DNA of 64,000 nucleotides from Aquilaria yunnanensis (GCA_039654915.1 CM077598.1:74056041-74120040); one strand, 5' to 3'; positions 54,007 to 64,000 are shown, numbered from the stretch's first letter. A program made the numbers and translations. Notes: generated by a model from the letters alone, not told the origin.

Positions 54007-54148
54007 GGCTGACACGTTGCGCTTTGCCATTGGAGGAGAGTTGCGTCGGTTACAGAGGGCGCGCCTTTTCAGGTGCAGAGGGCAGTTATGGCGACGGTTC
54101 GCCTCCAAAGGGTACTTATGACGACGTTTCGGTTACCAACCCCTAGCC

Positions 54149-54156
54149 TATAAATG
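54149..54156 (+). promoter_or_regulatory. Copy M aORF TATA box
   Basis: TATAAATG at 54149-54156, about 255 bp before the ATG at 54408. It is followed by GTTCCATCATAAG as in copies B and C. The leader 54170-54407 is long and pyrimidine-rich, typical of a plant 5' untranslated region. Confidence 0.7.
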
Positions 54157-54407
54157 GCTCGTTCCATCATAAGTTCCTTTTGCTTTTTCTTCTGCTCTTC
54201 TCTCTGCTTTGCCCCTGTTCTTGCACTTTCTTGCTTTCTGTGGCGGAGCTGCCTTAATCAGAGCTTTTTCCAGCCAACTTTCACGACGGCGTCCTCAGAC
54301 TTTGGCAAATCTTTTGGTGGGTTTTTGTTTTCCAGAGTGTTTTGATCTCTCTGTTCTTTGGAATTTTTTCTGGAAACTATTTTCTTGTCTTTTCCAAACT
54401 CATTTTC

Positions 54408-56844
54408 ATGTCTACAATGCCTATCCCTGAGAGCTGGCAGCCTCTTTTAGCCCATCCTTGTTGCACCAACCCTGCAAAGTTAGAGAGGTGGAAGAAAAAG
54501 TTCTTTCTTCCCTCTTACGCCATTACTAGGCTGCCTCGTTCAAGCCATTATGCTTTTTCAAACCATAGAAACGAGGTTACCATTTTCTGAGCCCAGCTGA
54601 AGGCCGGTCTTCGGTATCCTCCCCCGAAGATGGTTTGCGAGTTCTACCAATTTCATGGCATTGCTGTGAACCAGCTTCCCTCGAACTCGTTCTGCTATTT
54701 TAACGCCTACCTCTGCATGTGTGGCGTGTTCGGGATAGAACCCCATTTTATAATCTTCATGCAATACTACAAGCTCTCTGGGGTCCCGAAGGGTGGTTTC
54801 TATTTCATGCTACCTCGGGGATCCGGGAGCAAAATATTCATGTTCACCTTCGCCACTCAGGACAGCTAGCGGGGGTGGCAATAGAAGTTCTTCTTCCTGA
54901 AGATGGATGAGGCCTGGTCATACGTCCCGACCAAATGGGCTCAGGGAATACTGGATGTGGACGTCGTTGATCCGAGGATGCTGCTGACTCCAGAGTTGGC
55001 TCCCGTGTTCGCGGATTTTGACGCCCGCATTCGGGCTGTCTTTGACTGGACTCCCGAGGTCGCTCCGCATGCCTTTTACCCTTTTCCTATCAACTGGAAG
55101 TTGATGACCGAAGAGGTCCTTCGGGAGCTAAAGGTGGTGAAGGAGCACAAGACTGACCTCAAGATGCCAGCTCCTGCCATCGCCGGGAAGGATTCCTGGT
55201 TGGTCAAGCTTCTTAAGGAGGAAATTTCTTTCGAAACGCTTGTCGAAAGTGAGTTGTCTTCTACTCCCTTGCTGTTTTTTTCCTCGGACTTACGCTGATA
55301 TTTCTCTTCTTTTTCAGAGATGGGCGACGGGACTGCCACCTATTACAAGTCCCTTTTCTCCGGCCAAGTGGAGAAGGGGGAGCAGACAAAGAAGGCAACT
55401 TCCCGAAGGCGGAAGTCTGTCGGTGCGGGTCCTTCGGCTAAACGGGCGAAGAAGACTGTTCTTTCCTCCCCTTTGGAAAGTATTGGGGAGGAAAGCGAGG
55501 ACGCTGAGGCCGCTGTCGCTTCGCTGCCCGATCCTTCGACCGAGGTTCCTGCCGCCACTGACGTCCCTCATACCAACGCCCCTCCCCAAAGTCCTACCCC
55601 GTCGCAAGTCCTTCTGGACGTCGTGGTAGAGGAACCTTCTGCCGAGGAGCGGCGCAGGCAGAAGGGTAAGGGCATTTCGACCGAGGAGGCTGAGGACTCC
55701 GAGGACGTCGTTGTCGAGGTCCCTCCAGGTTAGTTGCTTTCAAGACAAGTATGCTTCTTTTTGTTTTTCTAAATTTTCCTTTCTCTCTGACCCACTTCTC
55801 GTTTTCGCCGTGCAGGGGAGTTACTTACCCCGAACTAGGCAGCCGAACACGCGAAGGCGCGGGCCATTCGCGACGCCAAAGTCCCGCAAGGGAAGGTTCC
55901 CAAAGAGCCTTTCTGGACATTCACGGAGGACATGAACTTGTACTCCGAGGACTGTCCAAAAATGGCGAAGCAAATTTCGAAGGGGGTGCTTACAGAGGCC
56001 TCCTTCAAGGCTATTGCGGCGGCCCATCCGGATGATGACACCCTTGCTGCCAAAGTCACCGAGCATGCTGCTCAGGTATGTTCTTCGCACCTTTTTCCCT
56101 TCAATTTTTCCTAAGTGCCTGGCTCTTATTGACCTTGCGTTCATCTTTTTGCAGCTGCTGGGATACGCCGGCTTTCTCCGAGTTCGGGTGGCCAGGCAAG
56201 CGAAGTTCCGAGCTTCGGCCTTAGAGGCCTTAGAGAAGGCGAAGGCCTCTCGCTTGGCATTGATCACCAAGAACCAGCAGCTGTCAGATGCTGTGAAGGA
56301 AGAAGTTGCCACCCTTCGGGAGGAGTTCCGGAAGGAGAAAGAAGAACTTGAGAAGGATTCCTCCCGGAAGATTGCTGACCTCGGCGAGCAGATAAATGGA
56401 ATGCTGGCCGCCAACGAGGAGCTCCTAAAGGATAAGTCAGATTCTGACAAGCTCATACTGGCGCTGACAGCTGAGAAAAACATCCTTGCAGCCGAGGTCA
56501 AGTCCTTGAAGAAGGATCTGAAGGGGAAGGAGCAAATAAAGGCGCTGGAGGAGGAAATCGCGGATCTGAAGGACGAGCTTGACGACCTTCAGCTTGACAA
56601 GAGCAAGTATGATCAAATGGCCAAGGTCACTTTTCAGGACGGCTTCTGCATTGCTCGGCACCAAGTCCTCCAGAGGTTCCCAGATCTGGACCTCTCTTTT
56701 CTAGAGGCTCTAAACATTCCTGAGGGACCTCGGTGGGAATGGTCCAAGGTCGAACATTTGAACCTTCCTTCTTCAATTCCAGCGCCGAAGGTGGTGGAAA
56801 AGGGTGGGCAAGCAAGTGGCTCTCAGGACGCTGCGAACCCTTAG
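54408..56844 (+). pseudogene. Copy M antisense gene (aORF), Transposase_28-like, 4 exons
   Basis: Exons 54408-55248, 55318-55728, 55816-56075 and 56155-56844, all introns GT-AG and short (69, 87 and 79 bp). Exon 1 starts MSTMPIPESW and carries the Transposase_28-like region with NQLPSNSFCYFNAYLCMCGV. Exon 2 starts MGDGTATYYKSLFSGQ, has KRAKK, and ends in an acidic stretch. Exon 3 holds PFWTFTEDMNLYSEDC. Exon 4 (open, about 229 codons) is a coiled coil ending FQDGFCIARHQVLQRF and LSFLEALNIPEGPRW. Stops: TGA 54588-54590 (CGA to TGA), TAG 54867-54869, TAG 54882-54884 and TAG 55836-55838. It converges with pol. Biochemical role unknown. Confidence 0.85.
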
Positions 56845-56975
56845 GCTATTTTAGGGCCCCTTTTCCTTCCCTTCAATTTTGTGTTCCTTCTTCAGGCATT
56901 TCTTCATTGTAAAGCAGCTTACTCTTTAATGAAGACTTTTTGGCTAAGTCTTTTCGCAAGTTTCTTTATTTCCAT

Positions 56976-57380
56976 TGCCCCAAATGCATTTGCTCAAGAG
57001 ACTTCGGAAAACCTGCGATCAAAGAAACTTTATTACCTTCTCTTGGCCGAGCCTATTCGCTCTGAAGGCTTTTTTGGAAGGTCTGTAAAATTTGACTAAG
57101 TCTTTTTGCAGGTTTTGTATTTCCATTTTGTCTCGAACACGTTTGCTCGAGGGACTTCGGAAAACACTTAGTCAAAATTTTCCTTCTTTTCCTCCTGTCC
57201 CGAGCATGTTTGCTCAAGAGACTTAGGAAATCTTTCGAGAGTTTTTTCTGTTTTCCATTTTTCCCAAGCATGACGGCTCAAGGGACTTCAAAAAACTGTC
57301 TCTGCACTTATTTCAGCGAGTACTTCTACGATATTCTTGTTTCCAATCTTTCCCGAGCGTGATGGCTCAAGGGATTTCGG
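56976..57380. repeat. Dyad repeats between converging genes, copy M (5 units)
   Basis: Five units at about 56976, 57127, 57196, 57260 and 57350, in the orientation CCCGAGC-N6-GCTCAAGGGACTTCGG. They lie in the 656-bp spacer between the aORF stop (56844) and the pol stop (57501). Confidence 0.8.
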
Positions 57381-57500
57381 AAAGGCATATCTGTGCTGTA
57401 TCGTGGCGAGCACCTTCGCGGAATTCTGTCTTGTACAATTTTATCAAGACTATTCTGTACTTAGAATATTGTTCGTACAACGCGATTCCTCCGCTCAACC

Positions 57501-58586
57501 TTAGGCGTAGAATTTTTTCAAGGCGTCTGAGTGCCAAGTGTTTTTCAATTCTATGCTTTCGGCATTGCCAAGCTTGTACACGCCTTTTCGTACTTCGGCA
57601 AAAACCACATATGGTCCTTCCCAGTTCGCGCGACGTACTCCGTGGGACGGCCTTCGGGGTGCAAAGTCAGCCTTTCTGAGAACGAGGTCTCCTTTCTTGA
57701 TTTCTTTCGGCCTGGCCCGTAAGTTTATAGTCGCGGCCACTCTTTGCTGAAAAGCTTTTCTCCTCAGCTCGGCTATTTCTCTGTGTTCGCCAATGAGGTT
57801 GAGCTTTGTTCTTAGGCCGAGGTCGTTTCCACCTTCATCAAATATTTGCACCCGTACTGAAGGTTGAACTATCTCTATTGGGATAATAGCCTCTGTACCG
57901 AAGATGAGTGAGAAGGGAGTCTCCCCTGTGGCTCTTCGGGGCGTCGTTTGGTAACTCCATAATACGCTTTGGAGTTCTCCTGGCCATTTCCCTTTTGCTT
58001 CCCCTAGTCTCTTTTTCAGGCCATCTTTTATCGTCCAATTAGATACTTCCACCTGCCCGTTGCTTTGGGGGTGAGCTACTGGGGCGAAGTGCATTTTTAT
58101 TCCGAGGTCGCTGATAAATTCCTGGAATCCTTTGTCTATGAATTGGGATCCATTATCAGCCACTAGTACCCTCGGTATGCCGAATCTGCATACTACGTTC
58201 TTCCATACAAACTTTTGCACTTCTTTTGCCGAGATAGTTGCTAATGGTTCTGCCTCGACCCATTTGGAGAAATATTCTACTGCTACCACGCAGAATTTCA
58301 CGCCTTCGGGCGCTGAAGGGAGTGGCCCAATAAGGTCTATGCCCCAGACTGCGAAGGGCCAAGGATAGTCAGCTGAGGATACCATTTCCAAGGGTGCCCT
58401 CTGGATGTTCGCGTGTTTCTGGCAACTACCACATTTTCGGACGAACTGCCTTGCATCCTTTCTCAGGGTAGGCCAGAAGTATCCTTGGCGAAGTATCACC
58501 GCCGCAAGGGCATCAGTTCCAATATGTGAACCACACATGCCTTCGTGGACCTCTTCAAGGACCATTTCAGTATCCTCTTCATCCAC
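57501..58586 (-). CDS. Copy M integrase segment (361 codons open)
   Basis: Integrase joins element cDNA to chromosomal DNA in the nucleus. In this open stretch the zinc-binding residues are H14, H21, C52 and C55. The catalytic triad is D84 (WGID), D144 (ADNGSQF) and E180 (NGQVE), with 35 residues between the last two as expected. A GPY-type motif (NWEGPYVV) and the tail LKNTWHSDALKKFYA close the protein, with no chromodomain. Upstream the polyprotein frame is broken by TGA at 58662-58664 and 58839-58841 (each CGA to TGA), so this part is no longer joined to RT. Confidence 0.88.
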   Translation of the reverse strand: MDEEDTEMVLEEVHEGMCGSHIGTDALAAVILRQGYFWPTLRKDARQFVRKCGSCQKHANIQRAPLEMVSSADYPWPFAVWGIDLIGPLPSAPEGVKFCVVAVEYFSKWVEAEPLATISAKEVQKFVWKNVVCRFGIPRVLVADNGSQFIDKGFQEFISDLGIKMHFAPVAHPQSNGQVEVSNWTIKDGLKKRLGEAKGKWPGELQSVLWSYQTTPRRATGETPFSLIFGTEAIIPIEIVQPSVRVQIFDEGGNDLGLRTKLNLIGEHREIAELRRKAFQQRVAATINLRARPKEIKKGDLVLRKADFAPRRPSHGVRRANWEGPYVVFAEVRKGVYKLGNAESIELKNTWHSDALKKFYA

Positions 58587-58838
58587 GCATCTTTGCAGCG
58601 GGTTTGCATATCCCTGTCGGTATAATTCTTCACCAATCAGGAAGAATCGGCCTGAGCGTCTTCACAGTTTTGCAGTGTCGCCAGGGTCTTCGAGGAGCAC
58701 ATTTTCTGCGAGGTATCTTTTTATGGGATCTTTCCATCCCTTTCCCGAGGTCGCTATGCTCAGCACTGAGATGCTCGGGTGATCTAGCACCTCGGTGTAT
58801 GTTTTTGATTTCGCCAAGCAATCTGCCTCTGTGTTATT

Positions 58839-61424
58839 TCACCGAGGTACATTTTCGATCCGTACGGCGTCAAACTCTTGGATGAGCTTTGCTACCAGCT
58901 CGTGGTATTTTGCCAAGATTGGGTCCTTCGCCCCATAATCTCCTGCCGTCTGCCGAACTACCAGCTGGGAATCGCTGTGAGCCTTTAAGTTTCTCACGCC
59001 AATCCTTCTGGCCATGCGTAATCCCGCTATGAGGGCTTCATACTCTGCCACATTGTTAGTGACGCTGAAGCTGAACTTAATAGCCTTCTTTACCTCTAGG
59101 CCTTCGGGTCCTCTGATAATTACTCCAGCTCCCTGGTGTTCGGATCCCGAGGCTCCGTCAACATGTAAGGTCCACTCTGGCTCACCTCCGTTCGGATCCA
59201 TGTGGCTTTCCTTAGTGGTGGGTACTTCGGCGATAAAGTCTGCTAGTGCTTGAGCTTTTATGGCCTTCCGAGGTTCATATATGATTTCGTGTTCGCCAAG
59301 CTCTATGCACCATTTGGAGAGCCTTCCCGAATGATCAACTTTCTTCATAACATCCCGTAGCGGTAGACTACTTCGGACGATGATGGGGTGAGCCTGAAAG
59401 TATGGCCGTAGCCTTCTCCCTGCAAGCACCAAGGCGTATATAGCTTTTTGAAGCAGAGGGTACCTGACTTCGGTGCCATGCAGGGATTTGCTGACGTAAT
59501 AGACTGGCCATTGCTTTGGCCCTTCTTCTTTCACGAGGACCGAGCTTACAGCTTTCTCCGTGACGGCGAGGTACAAAACGAGGGGCTCTCCCTCCCGAGG
59601 TTGTCGCAGAGTCGGCAGGCTAGCCAAGTAGACTTTGAGTTCTTCCCAGGCCTTTTGGCAATCTTCACCCCAAGGGTGATCATTCCTTCCGAGGTCGCCT
59701 TCCATTTTTGCTGCCTTTGTGAGGACTTTGAAGAAAGGTCGACACCTATCTCCATATCTGGAAATGAATCTGCTCAGGGAGGTTATTCTTCCGGTGAGCC
59801 TCTGCACGTCTTTGACTGTGGCAGGAGTTCGGAACTCAAGCAGCACCTTGATCTTCTCGGGGTTAGCGTCAATGCCTCTTTCGGATACCATGTACCCAAG
59901 GAATTTTCCCGAGGTTACTCCGAAGACGCACTTTTCAGGATTGAGCCGAATCCCGAAGGCTCTGAGCTTTTGGAAGGTTTCCTCTAGATCTGCAACGTGG
60001 TTGTGAGGGAGCTTGCTTTTGACAATTATATCGTCAACATACACCTCCATGTTTCTCCCCATTTGGTCTTTAAAGACCTTGTTCATCAACCTTTGGTAGG
60101 TGGCTCCTGCATTTTTTAGCCCGAAGGGCATCCTGACATAACAGTATGTTCCTCCCTCGGTGATGAAGGCGGTTTTTTCTTCATCTCCGGGGTCCATCCT
60201 TATTTGATGGTAGCCACTGAAGGCGTCCAGGAAACTTAGGCGCCCATATTCGGCAGTTGAATCTACCAGTTGATCTATTGGCGGCAGAGGGTATGAGTCT
60301 TTCGGGCAAGCATCCTTCAAGTTTCTGAAGTTGATGCACATCCGGAGTTTGCTGCTACCTTCTTTTGTGGCAATGACCACGTTGCTTAACCATTCGGGGT
60401 ACTTCACCTCCCTGATGACTTTGGCATCTAACAGACGCTGGACCTCAGTTTTGACAAAGTTGCTCTTGTGGGCTGAGATGCTTCGTTTCTTTTGCCGGAT
60501 AGGTTTTGCTTTCAGGCTTACTTTGAGGCTATGCTGTATTATGCCAGAGTTTACTCCTGGCATATCTTTCGGCGAGTAGGGAAATAGATCTTTATTTTTC
60601 AGCAGAAAAGATACAAAGTTTTCCTTCTCACCTTCGGCCAAGCTCTTCCCTATTCGGGTAGATTGTCCTGGGATGAGTTCTACTGTTTCCATTTCCGCTT
60701 TTGCAAGATCTTCTTCTTTGCCTTTTTCTGACACCTTTGCCTCCATCGTTTGTGCGAAGTTGCTCGCCGGGGCCTTTCGTGCTTTCACAAACACCTTTTT
60801 TACCTCGGCCTGGTCTATGAAGATCTCTGCATCTCCATCCTTGGTGCCAAATGTGACAGTCAAGTACTTCACATCAGGGCGAATGTGCAGGTTTCCCTGT
60901 GTCTGCCTTCCAAGGATGGCGTTGTACGAGGACGGGATGTCCATGACGATGAACCTCGCCATTGTGGAAGCGTACAACTCAGCTGCTCCGTCTACCGAAG
61001 TCCCTCTCATCATCAGTGCGAGGTCGATCCATCCGAGAACGGGCAGTTTGGATGGTCCCACCCCGAAGGTTGGTGAGGTGACTGGCTTAAGCTCGCTGCT
61101 CGAAATGCCCAAGCTTGGCAGTAAGTGCGAGAATAGGACGTCCGCATTTGATCCATCATCAAGCAGCACTCTTTTGACGTCCCAGTTCCCTATCCTCGCC
61201 ATGATCAGCAGCGGATCGTCGTGGGGGAAAATGACGGTGGATCCATCTTTGCGGGCCAGCTTCTTTGCTGGATTTTGATATTCTATGACTGCAATTTCTC
61301 TAGCCTTCCGCTTTCTTTCCGAGGATGGGAGCCCCGTGGTGATTGTTTGGATAACCCCTGTCGGAGGTGGGAGGGCGCCTTTTTGGACTTCGGTTTCTCC
61401 GCCTGTCGGAGTCATAGTCCTCAT
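58839..61424 (-). CDS. pol: Copy M protease-RT-RNase H-aRNase H segment (861 codons open)
   Basis: The longest open frame of the window. Protease motif LLDDGSNADV has its DDG at residues 89-91, a DDG variant of the usual D[ST]G. RT spans about 320-560, with D400 in LDAFSGYHQ and D464, D465 in YVDD. The first RNase H (about 615-730) reads LAVTEKAVSS where active enzymes have a DAS motif, so it probably lost catalysis. The second, archaeal-type RNase H (751-861) has D in VDGASG, E in YEALIAG and D in HSDSQ; the fourth Asp (EADCLA) lies just past the TGA at 58839-58841. The frame has no native start: it was joined to gag before a one-base insertion near 61375. N372-region changes are minor. Confidence 0.88.
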   Translation of the reverse strand: MRTMTPTGGETEVQKGALPPPTGVIQTITTGLPSSERKRKAREIAVIEYQNPAKKLARKDGSTVIFPHDDPLLIMARIGNWDVKRVLLDDGSNADVLFSHLLPSLGISSSELKPVTSPTFGVGPSKLPVLGWIDLALMMRGTSVDGAAELYASTMARFIVMDIPSSYNAILGRQTQGNLHIRPDVKYLTVTFGTKDGDAEIFIDQAEVKKVFVKARKAPASNFAQTMEAKVSEKGKEEDLAKAEMETVELIPGQSTRIGKSLAEGEKENFVSFLLKNKDLFPYSPKDMPGVNSGIIQHSLKVSLKAKPIRQKKRSISAHKSNFVKTEVQRLLDAKVIREVKYPEWLSNVVIATKEGSSKLRMCINFRNLKDACPKDSYPLPPIDQLVDSTAEYGRLSFLDAFSGYHQIRMDPGDEEKTAFITEGGTYCYVRMPFGLKNAGATYQRLMNKVFKDQMGRNMEVYVDDIIVKSKLPHNHVADLEETFQKLRAFGIRLNPEKCVFGVTSGKFLGYMVSERGIDANPEKIKVLLEFRTPATVKDVQRLTGRITSLSRFISRYGDRCRPFFKVLTKAAKMEGDLGRNDHPWGEDCQKAWEELKVYLASLPTLRQPREGEPLVLYLAVTEKAVSSVLVKEEGPKQWPVYYVSKSLHGTEVRYPLLQKAIYALVLAGRRLRPYFQAHPIIVRSSLPLRDVMKKVDHSGRLSKWCIELGEHEIIYEPRKAIKAQALADFIAEVPTTKESHMDPNGGEPEWTLHVDGASGSEHQGAGVIIRGPEGLEVKKAIKFSFSVTNNVAEYEALIAGLRMARRIGVRNLKAHSDSQLVVRQTAGDYGAKDPILAKYHELVAKLIQEFDAVRIENVPR

Positions 61425-62972
61425 CTTCGGCCCTTTCTTCCTCCATTTTTCTGCCTTTCGGGGATGGCATCCGCAGGTATTTCCGAAGTTGGCCCTGCTT
61501 TATCAGCGACTCTATGTACTTCTTCAGCTGGAAGCAGTCCTCGGTGTCATGACCGTGGTCGTGATGAAACTGGCAGAACTTCTTTGCATTCTTCTTATTA
61601 TCGCAGGTCATGGCCCTTGGTCGCCGAATCTGCGTCCCTTGGCTTTCCAGCGCCATGAGGATGTTGGTCCGTGTAGTGCTGAGTGGTGTGAAACTTTAGG
61701 GTTTCCTTCCACGCATCCTCCGAGGTCGTCCTGCCTGTTCGGTCGGATGCCGAGCTTGTTGATTGGATCCTTCTGCGCGGTGGTGATCGGACTTCGGCCC
61801 AACCATTCTTAGTTCCTCGCCGGTCATGTGCTATTCTGCCCTTCGGTAAAATTCTCCGAGGGTCTCCGGAGGGTCCTTTGAGAACTCGTAGAACAGCTGT
61901 GAGTCTCGCCGAAGGCCCTAGGTCATGGCAAGAATGCGGACTTCGGGCCGAAAGTCGGGGACGCTAAGAGCTTCCCTGTTGAATCTTTCGACATAGTCTC
62001 GGATGGTTTCTCCGTTCCTCTGCTCTATGTCGAACATTTGGACAGGCATCTTCGCAGTAGGTCGACTGCCAATGAATTGCTGCGTGAAGGCCGTCGACAA
62101 CTCCTGGAACTCAGTGATGGTCCCTAAAGGCAATGAATTGTACCATGCAGTTGCTGGCCCTGTGAGGGTGACTTCGAAGCACTTGCACATGGTAGCGTCG
62201 TCAGCACCGTGCATTATCATGCTGCGTCTGTACTTCGTCAGATGGGCCTGTGGATCGGTACGACCATCATAAATCTCCAACCGAGGTACTCTGAAGTCAC
62301 CTGGCATGGCTGCCTCGGCCACGGTCCGGGTGAACGGGGACCCATCTTCGCAAAAGGCTCCCGTGAGCCTGTCCCAAACGGGTTTTCTGGCCATTTGTTT
62401 CTCCACCCTATCTAGCCGTGCTAATATCCTCTCCATAAGCACGGTGGCACTAGGCCCTTCTTCAGGGAAGGGAGATCGTCGGTGCCTCTTCGGGGAGCGA
62501 GTTTGGCGCTGAGGGGATACGGACCTCACCTCAGGCGACGAACTCCTTCACCGTCAGACTTTCGGTCGTTTGGACCCAGTTTGTCCCACAGGCCGTTTCC
62601 TGAGGGGTATACTCTCCGTGGATGACTCTTCGCGCGGATCTACGCTTCCCGAACTGCGGTGGGTCGACCTCTGACTTTTCTCCCGAGGGCGTACAGGTGA
62701 GGGAGGTTTTTGGGCCTGTGTCTGCTGTGACCATCTTCGGTCGATCTGCTGTGTCATTTCGGGCACGACCGAACGCTGAAACTCCCTCATAAAGGTCATA
62801 GTGATTACTAAAGGGCGATCTTCCTCAAACGCAGAAGTCCTTGGGAGTGTTTGCTCAGCAAACACAGAAGTCCCTTGTCCTTAGAACGCCGAGTTTCAAC
62901 GACGGCAATCTCAGAGCGGGTTCCCACAGACGGCGCCAAATGATGGCCATGGGCCTCATCGTTTAGAGTCAT
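61300..62972 (-). pseudogene. gag: Copy M gag (broken)
   Basis: The ATG (complement 62970-62972) is inside the 5' LTR, and MTLNDEAHGH is read across the LTR edge and primer site as in copy B. A loss of about 28 bp near 62850 shifts the frame. The Arg/Ser/Pro-rich region (62865-62554), a Retrotrans_gag-type domain (about 62440-61920) and the CHHC zinc motif (FCQFHHDHGHDTEDC, near 61565) follow. Stops: two TGA near 62550, TAG near 61919, TAG near 61835 and TAA near 61698. A one-base gain near 61375 separates gag from the protease frame. Confidence 0.85.
62919..62938 (-). other. Copy M tRNA primer-binding site
   Basis: Minus strand TGGCGCCGTCTGTGGGAACC, two bases inside the 5' LTR, identical to copy B (27259-27278). 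Confidence 0.72.
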
Positions 62973-63819
62973 GGTGACTGTTGAAGAGACTTCTAGGTGG
63001 AAGAACGCCTGGAGGATGGTGCGCCCAAGGGAGAGTACCTGAGATGCTCAGAAAAAGTGGGTTAGGAGGCCCCCGGAATGTGTTTCCGGGGGGGGAGCCT
63101 CCGACGCCCAAGTCAGTGGTGGCTGAGAAAAAGGCAGAGGAAATAGCACAAAGGGGCTGAAGAGTCTTGCCTGGTGATTTTCTCAGAGTCTGGGAGTCAG
63201 ACCTTTTGCCAACCAACCTCCTGCCAAGTATTTATTTCCTGGTATTTATAGGAGTGCCTAGCCCATTCAGATTGTGACACGTGTTCGGTCGGATGTTCCC
63301 TAAGTTTCTGGGCGTAGGGGACAGATAGCTGGTAGCAGGTTGCCTTGAGCCTTGTACTGAGATGGGCCATGATGTGATTTTGATGGCGTCAGCGTGCCAG
63401 AGCGCCTATTGAGGCGGCTTTATGACGTTTGTGAAAGGACGTGTCAGAGGCTTCCTTAAATGCTTCCTTAAATGCTCCTGCCGTACTCCCGAGGTCCCTG
63501 GGCGAGGTTGTCCTTTGGTACGGACAATGCATCTTCGGGAAACACGTACCCAGCTCGAGGGTTCCCAGCTTCAGGGAGTTCCGCCTTCGGGGAGATCATG
63601 TTCGGCCCGCAATAGCTGGTGCCACTTTTCCGAAGGCGATCTGTTTGTAACCTCGGGGGGCTAGTACTATCCTCAAGTTTCCTGGCGTGCCGGGCTCGGA
63701 GCTCTTCGGCTATCTCCCGAGGTGTATGATCCCATTTTCACTTGGGTATCGCCAGTCTCTTCTGGCCATTCTTGTGGCAGGGAGTTTGGCCAGATAGAGG
63801 CGATAGCCTTTGGCTATCA
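62941..63819 (-). repeat. Copy M 5' LTR
   Basis: 879 bp on the minus strand, from TGATAGCC (63819) to GGCCATCA (62941). CACGTG is at 63278-63283 and TATAAATA is the complement of 63243-63250, 27 bp apart. Transcription would run leftwards from about 63215. Confidence 0.95.
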
Positions 63820-64000
63820 GGAGACATATTTGAGAATTTAATGGAGGTGACTTCCATTTAACCAAGGGTTCTGAGGCCTAAAATGTTCTTTTACCCCAAG
63901 CACCTCTAGGATACTTTAAGGAATGAAGAAACCTATTTATGGGGTAGGAAATGAGCTTAAAAAATGTTGGTGAGCTTCATTGTCCCTTAGTTAAGTAGCC
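63820..64000. other. Right flank of copy M
   Basis: GGAGA target duplication (63820-63824), then AT-rich non-coding sequence that should continue N from 52825. Nothing else was seen to the window end. Confidence 0.6.

Larger units (their letters stand above)
52831..63819 (-). mobile_element. Copy M: complete Tat-lineage retrotransposon, TSD GGAGA
   Basis: 10,989 bp with LTRs of 880 bp (52831-53710, 3') and 879 bp (62941-63819, 5') and the duplication GGAGA at 52826-52830 and 63820-63824. All parts are present in order: primer site, gag, protease, RT, two RNase H, integrase, five-unit dyad spacer, antisense gene, aORF promoter, polypurine tract. The LTRs differ by about 22 substitutions and one indel by eye (roughly 2.5%). 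Gag, pol and aORF all carry stops, so it probably moved with proteins supplied by another copy or decayed after insertion. Confidence 0.96.
52244..64000. mobile_element. N: unclassified sequence hosting copy M
   Basis: 52244-52825 starts TGTGAAAACCCTTATTTTATC directly after copy L integrase sequence, and it continues at 63825-64000 beyond copy M. A TG start next to ATGAG suggests an LTR insertion, but the other end is outside the window. AT-rich and non-coding, with TTTTGGTAATTTT-type stretches common in chromovirus LTRs. Identity unproven. Confidence 0.35.

Overview
The window is intergenic, repeat-derived DNA from a seed plant nuclear genome. No host gene, tRNA or rRNA was recognised. Almost all of it is Ty3/gypsy LTR retrotransposons stacked inside one another. 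The main family belongs to the Tat lineage. Its gag-pro-pol is a single reading frame with protease, reverse transcriptase, a first RNase H, a second archaeal-type RNase H, and an integrase with no chromodomain. It also carries an antisense, intron-containing gene that converges on pol and encodes a Transposase_28-like ('putative gypsy type transposon') protein. I call this gene aORF. The LTRs start TGATAGCC, end in CA, and make 5-bp target duplications. The other elements are long LTRs of chromovirus (Del/Tekay-like) type. Copies are lettered A-N for reference only.

Layout, left to right. Copy A (minus, 1-7931) is truncated and contains solo LTR F (2018-2992). Next come LTR fragment F2 (7932-8547), chromovirus-type LTR fragment E' (8548-10032), and chromovirus gag remnant K (10033-10633). 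Copy D (plus, 10634-46695) is old and decayed. It holds solo LTR E (15938-18487) and a ~4.1-kb insertion H (ends 19398 and 45052). H contains copy C (21888-43401, TSD GAGAT). C contains copy B (26390-40283, TSD GAAAT). B contains Tekay-like solo LTR J (28897-31629, TSD TCCCA). After D's 3' LTR come LTR remnant I (46696-48713), the minus-strand old copy L (48714-52243), an unclassified sequence N starting at 52244, and inside N the complete young copy M (52831-63819, TSD GGAGA).

How the parts work together. In a full copy (B, M) the order along the element is: LTR promoter (CACGTG, 27 bp, TATA), tRNA primer site, gag-pro-pol, a short spacer with dyad-symmetric repeats where the two genes converge, aORF read from the opposite strand with its own TATA box and upstream ACGTG-type repeats, polypurine tract, LTR. 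The first in-frame ATG lies inside the LTR and the frame runs through the primer-binding site into gag. Every copy here is defective. Many lesions are CGA to TGA, the mark of methylated CpG decay. B and M are youngest: their LTR pairs differ at roughly 3% and 2.5% of sites, counted by eye.

Boundaries of the Tat LTRs, of J and of their target duplications are read directly from the sequence. Lineage and domain names rest on family knowledge. Boundaries of H, I, L and N are less certain.
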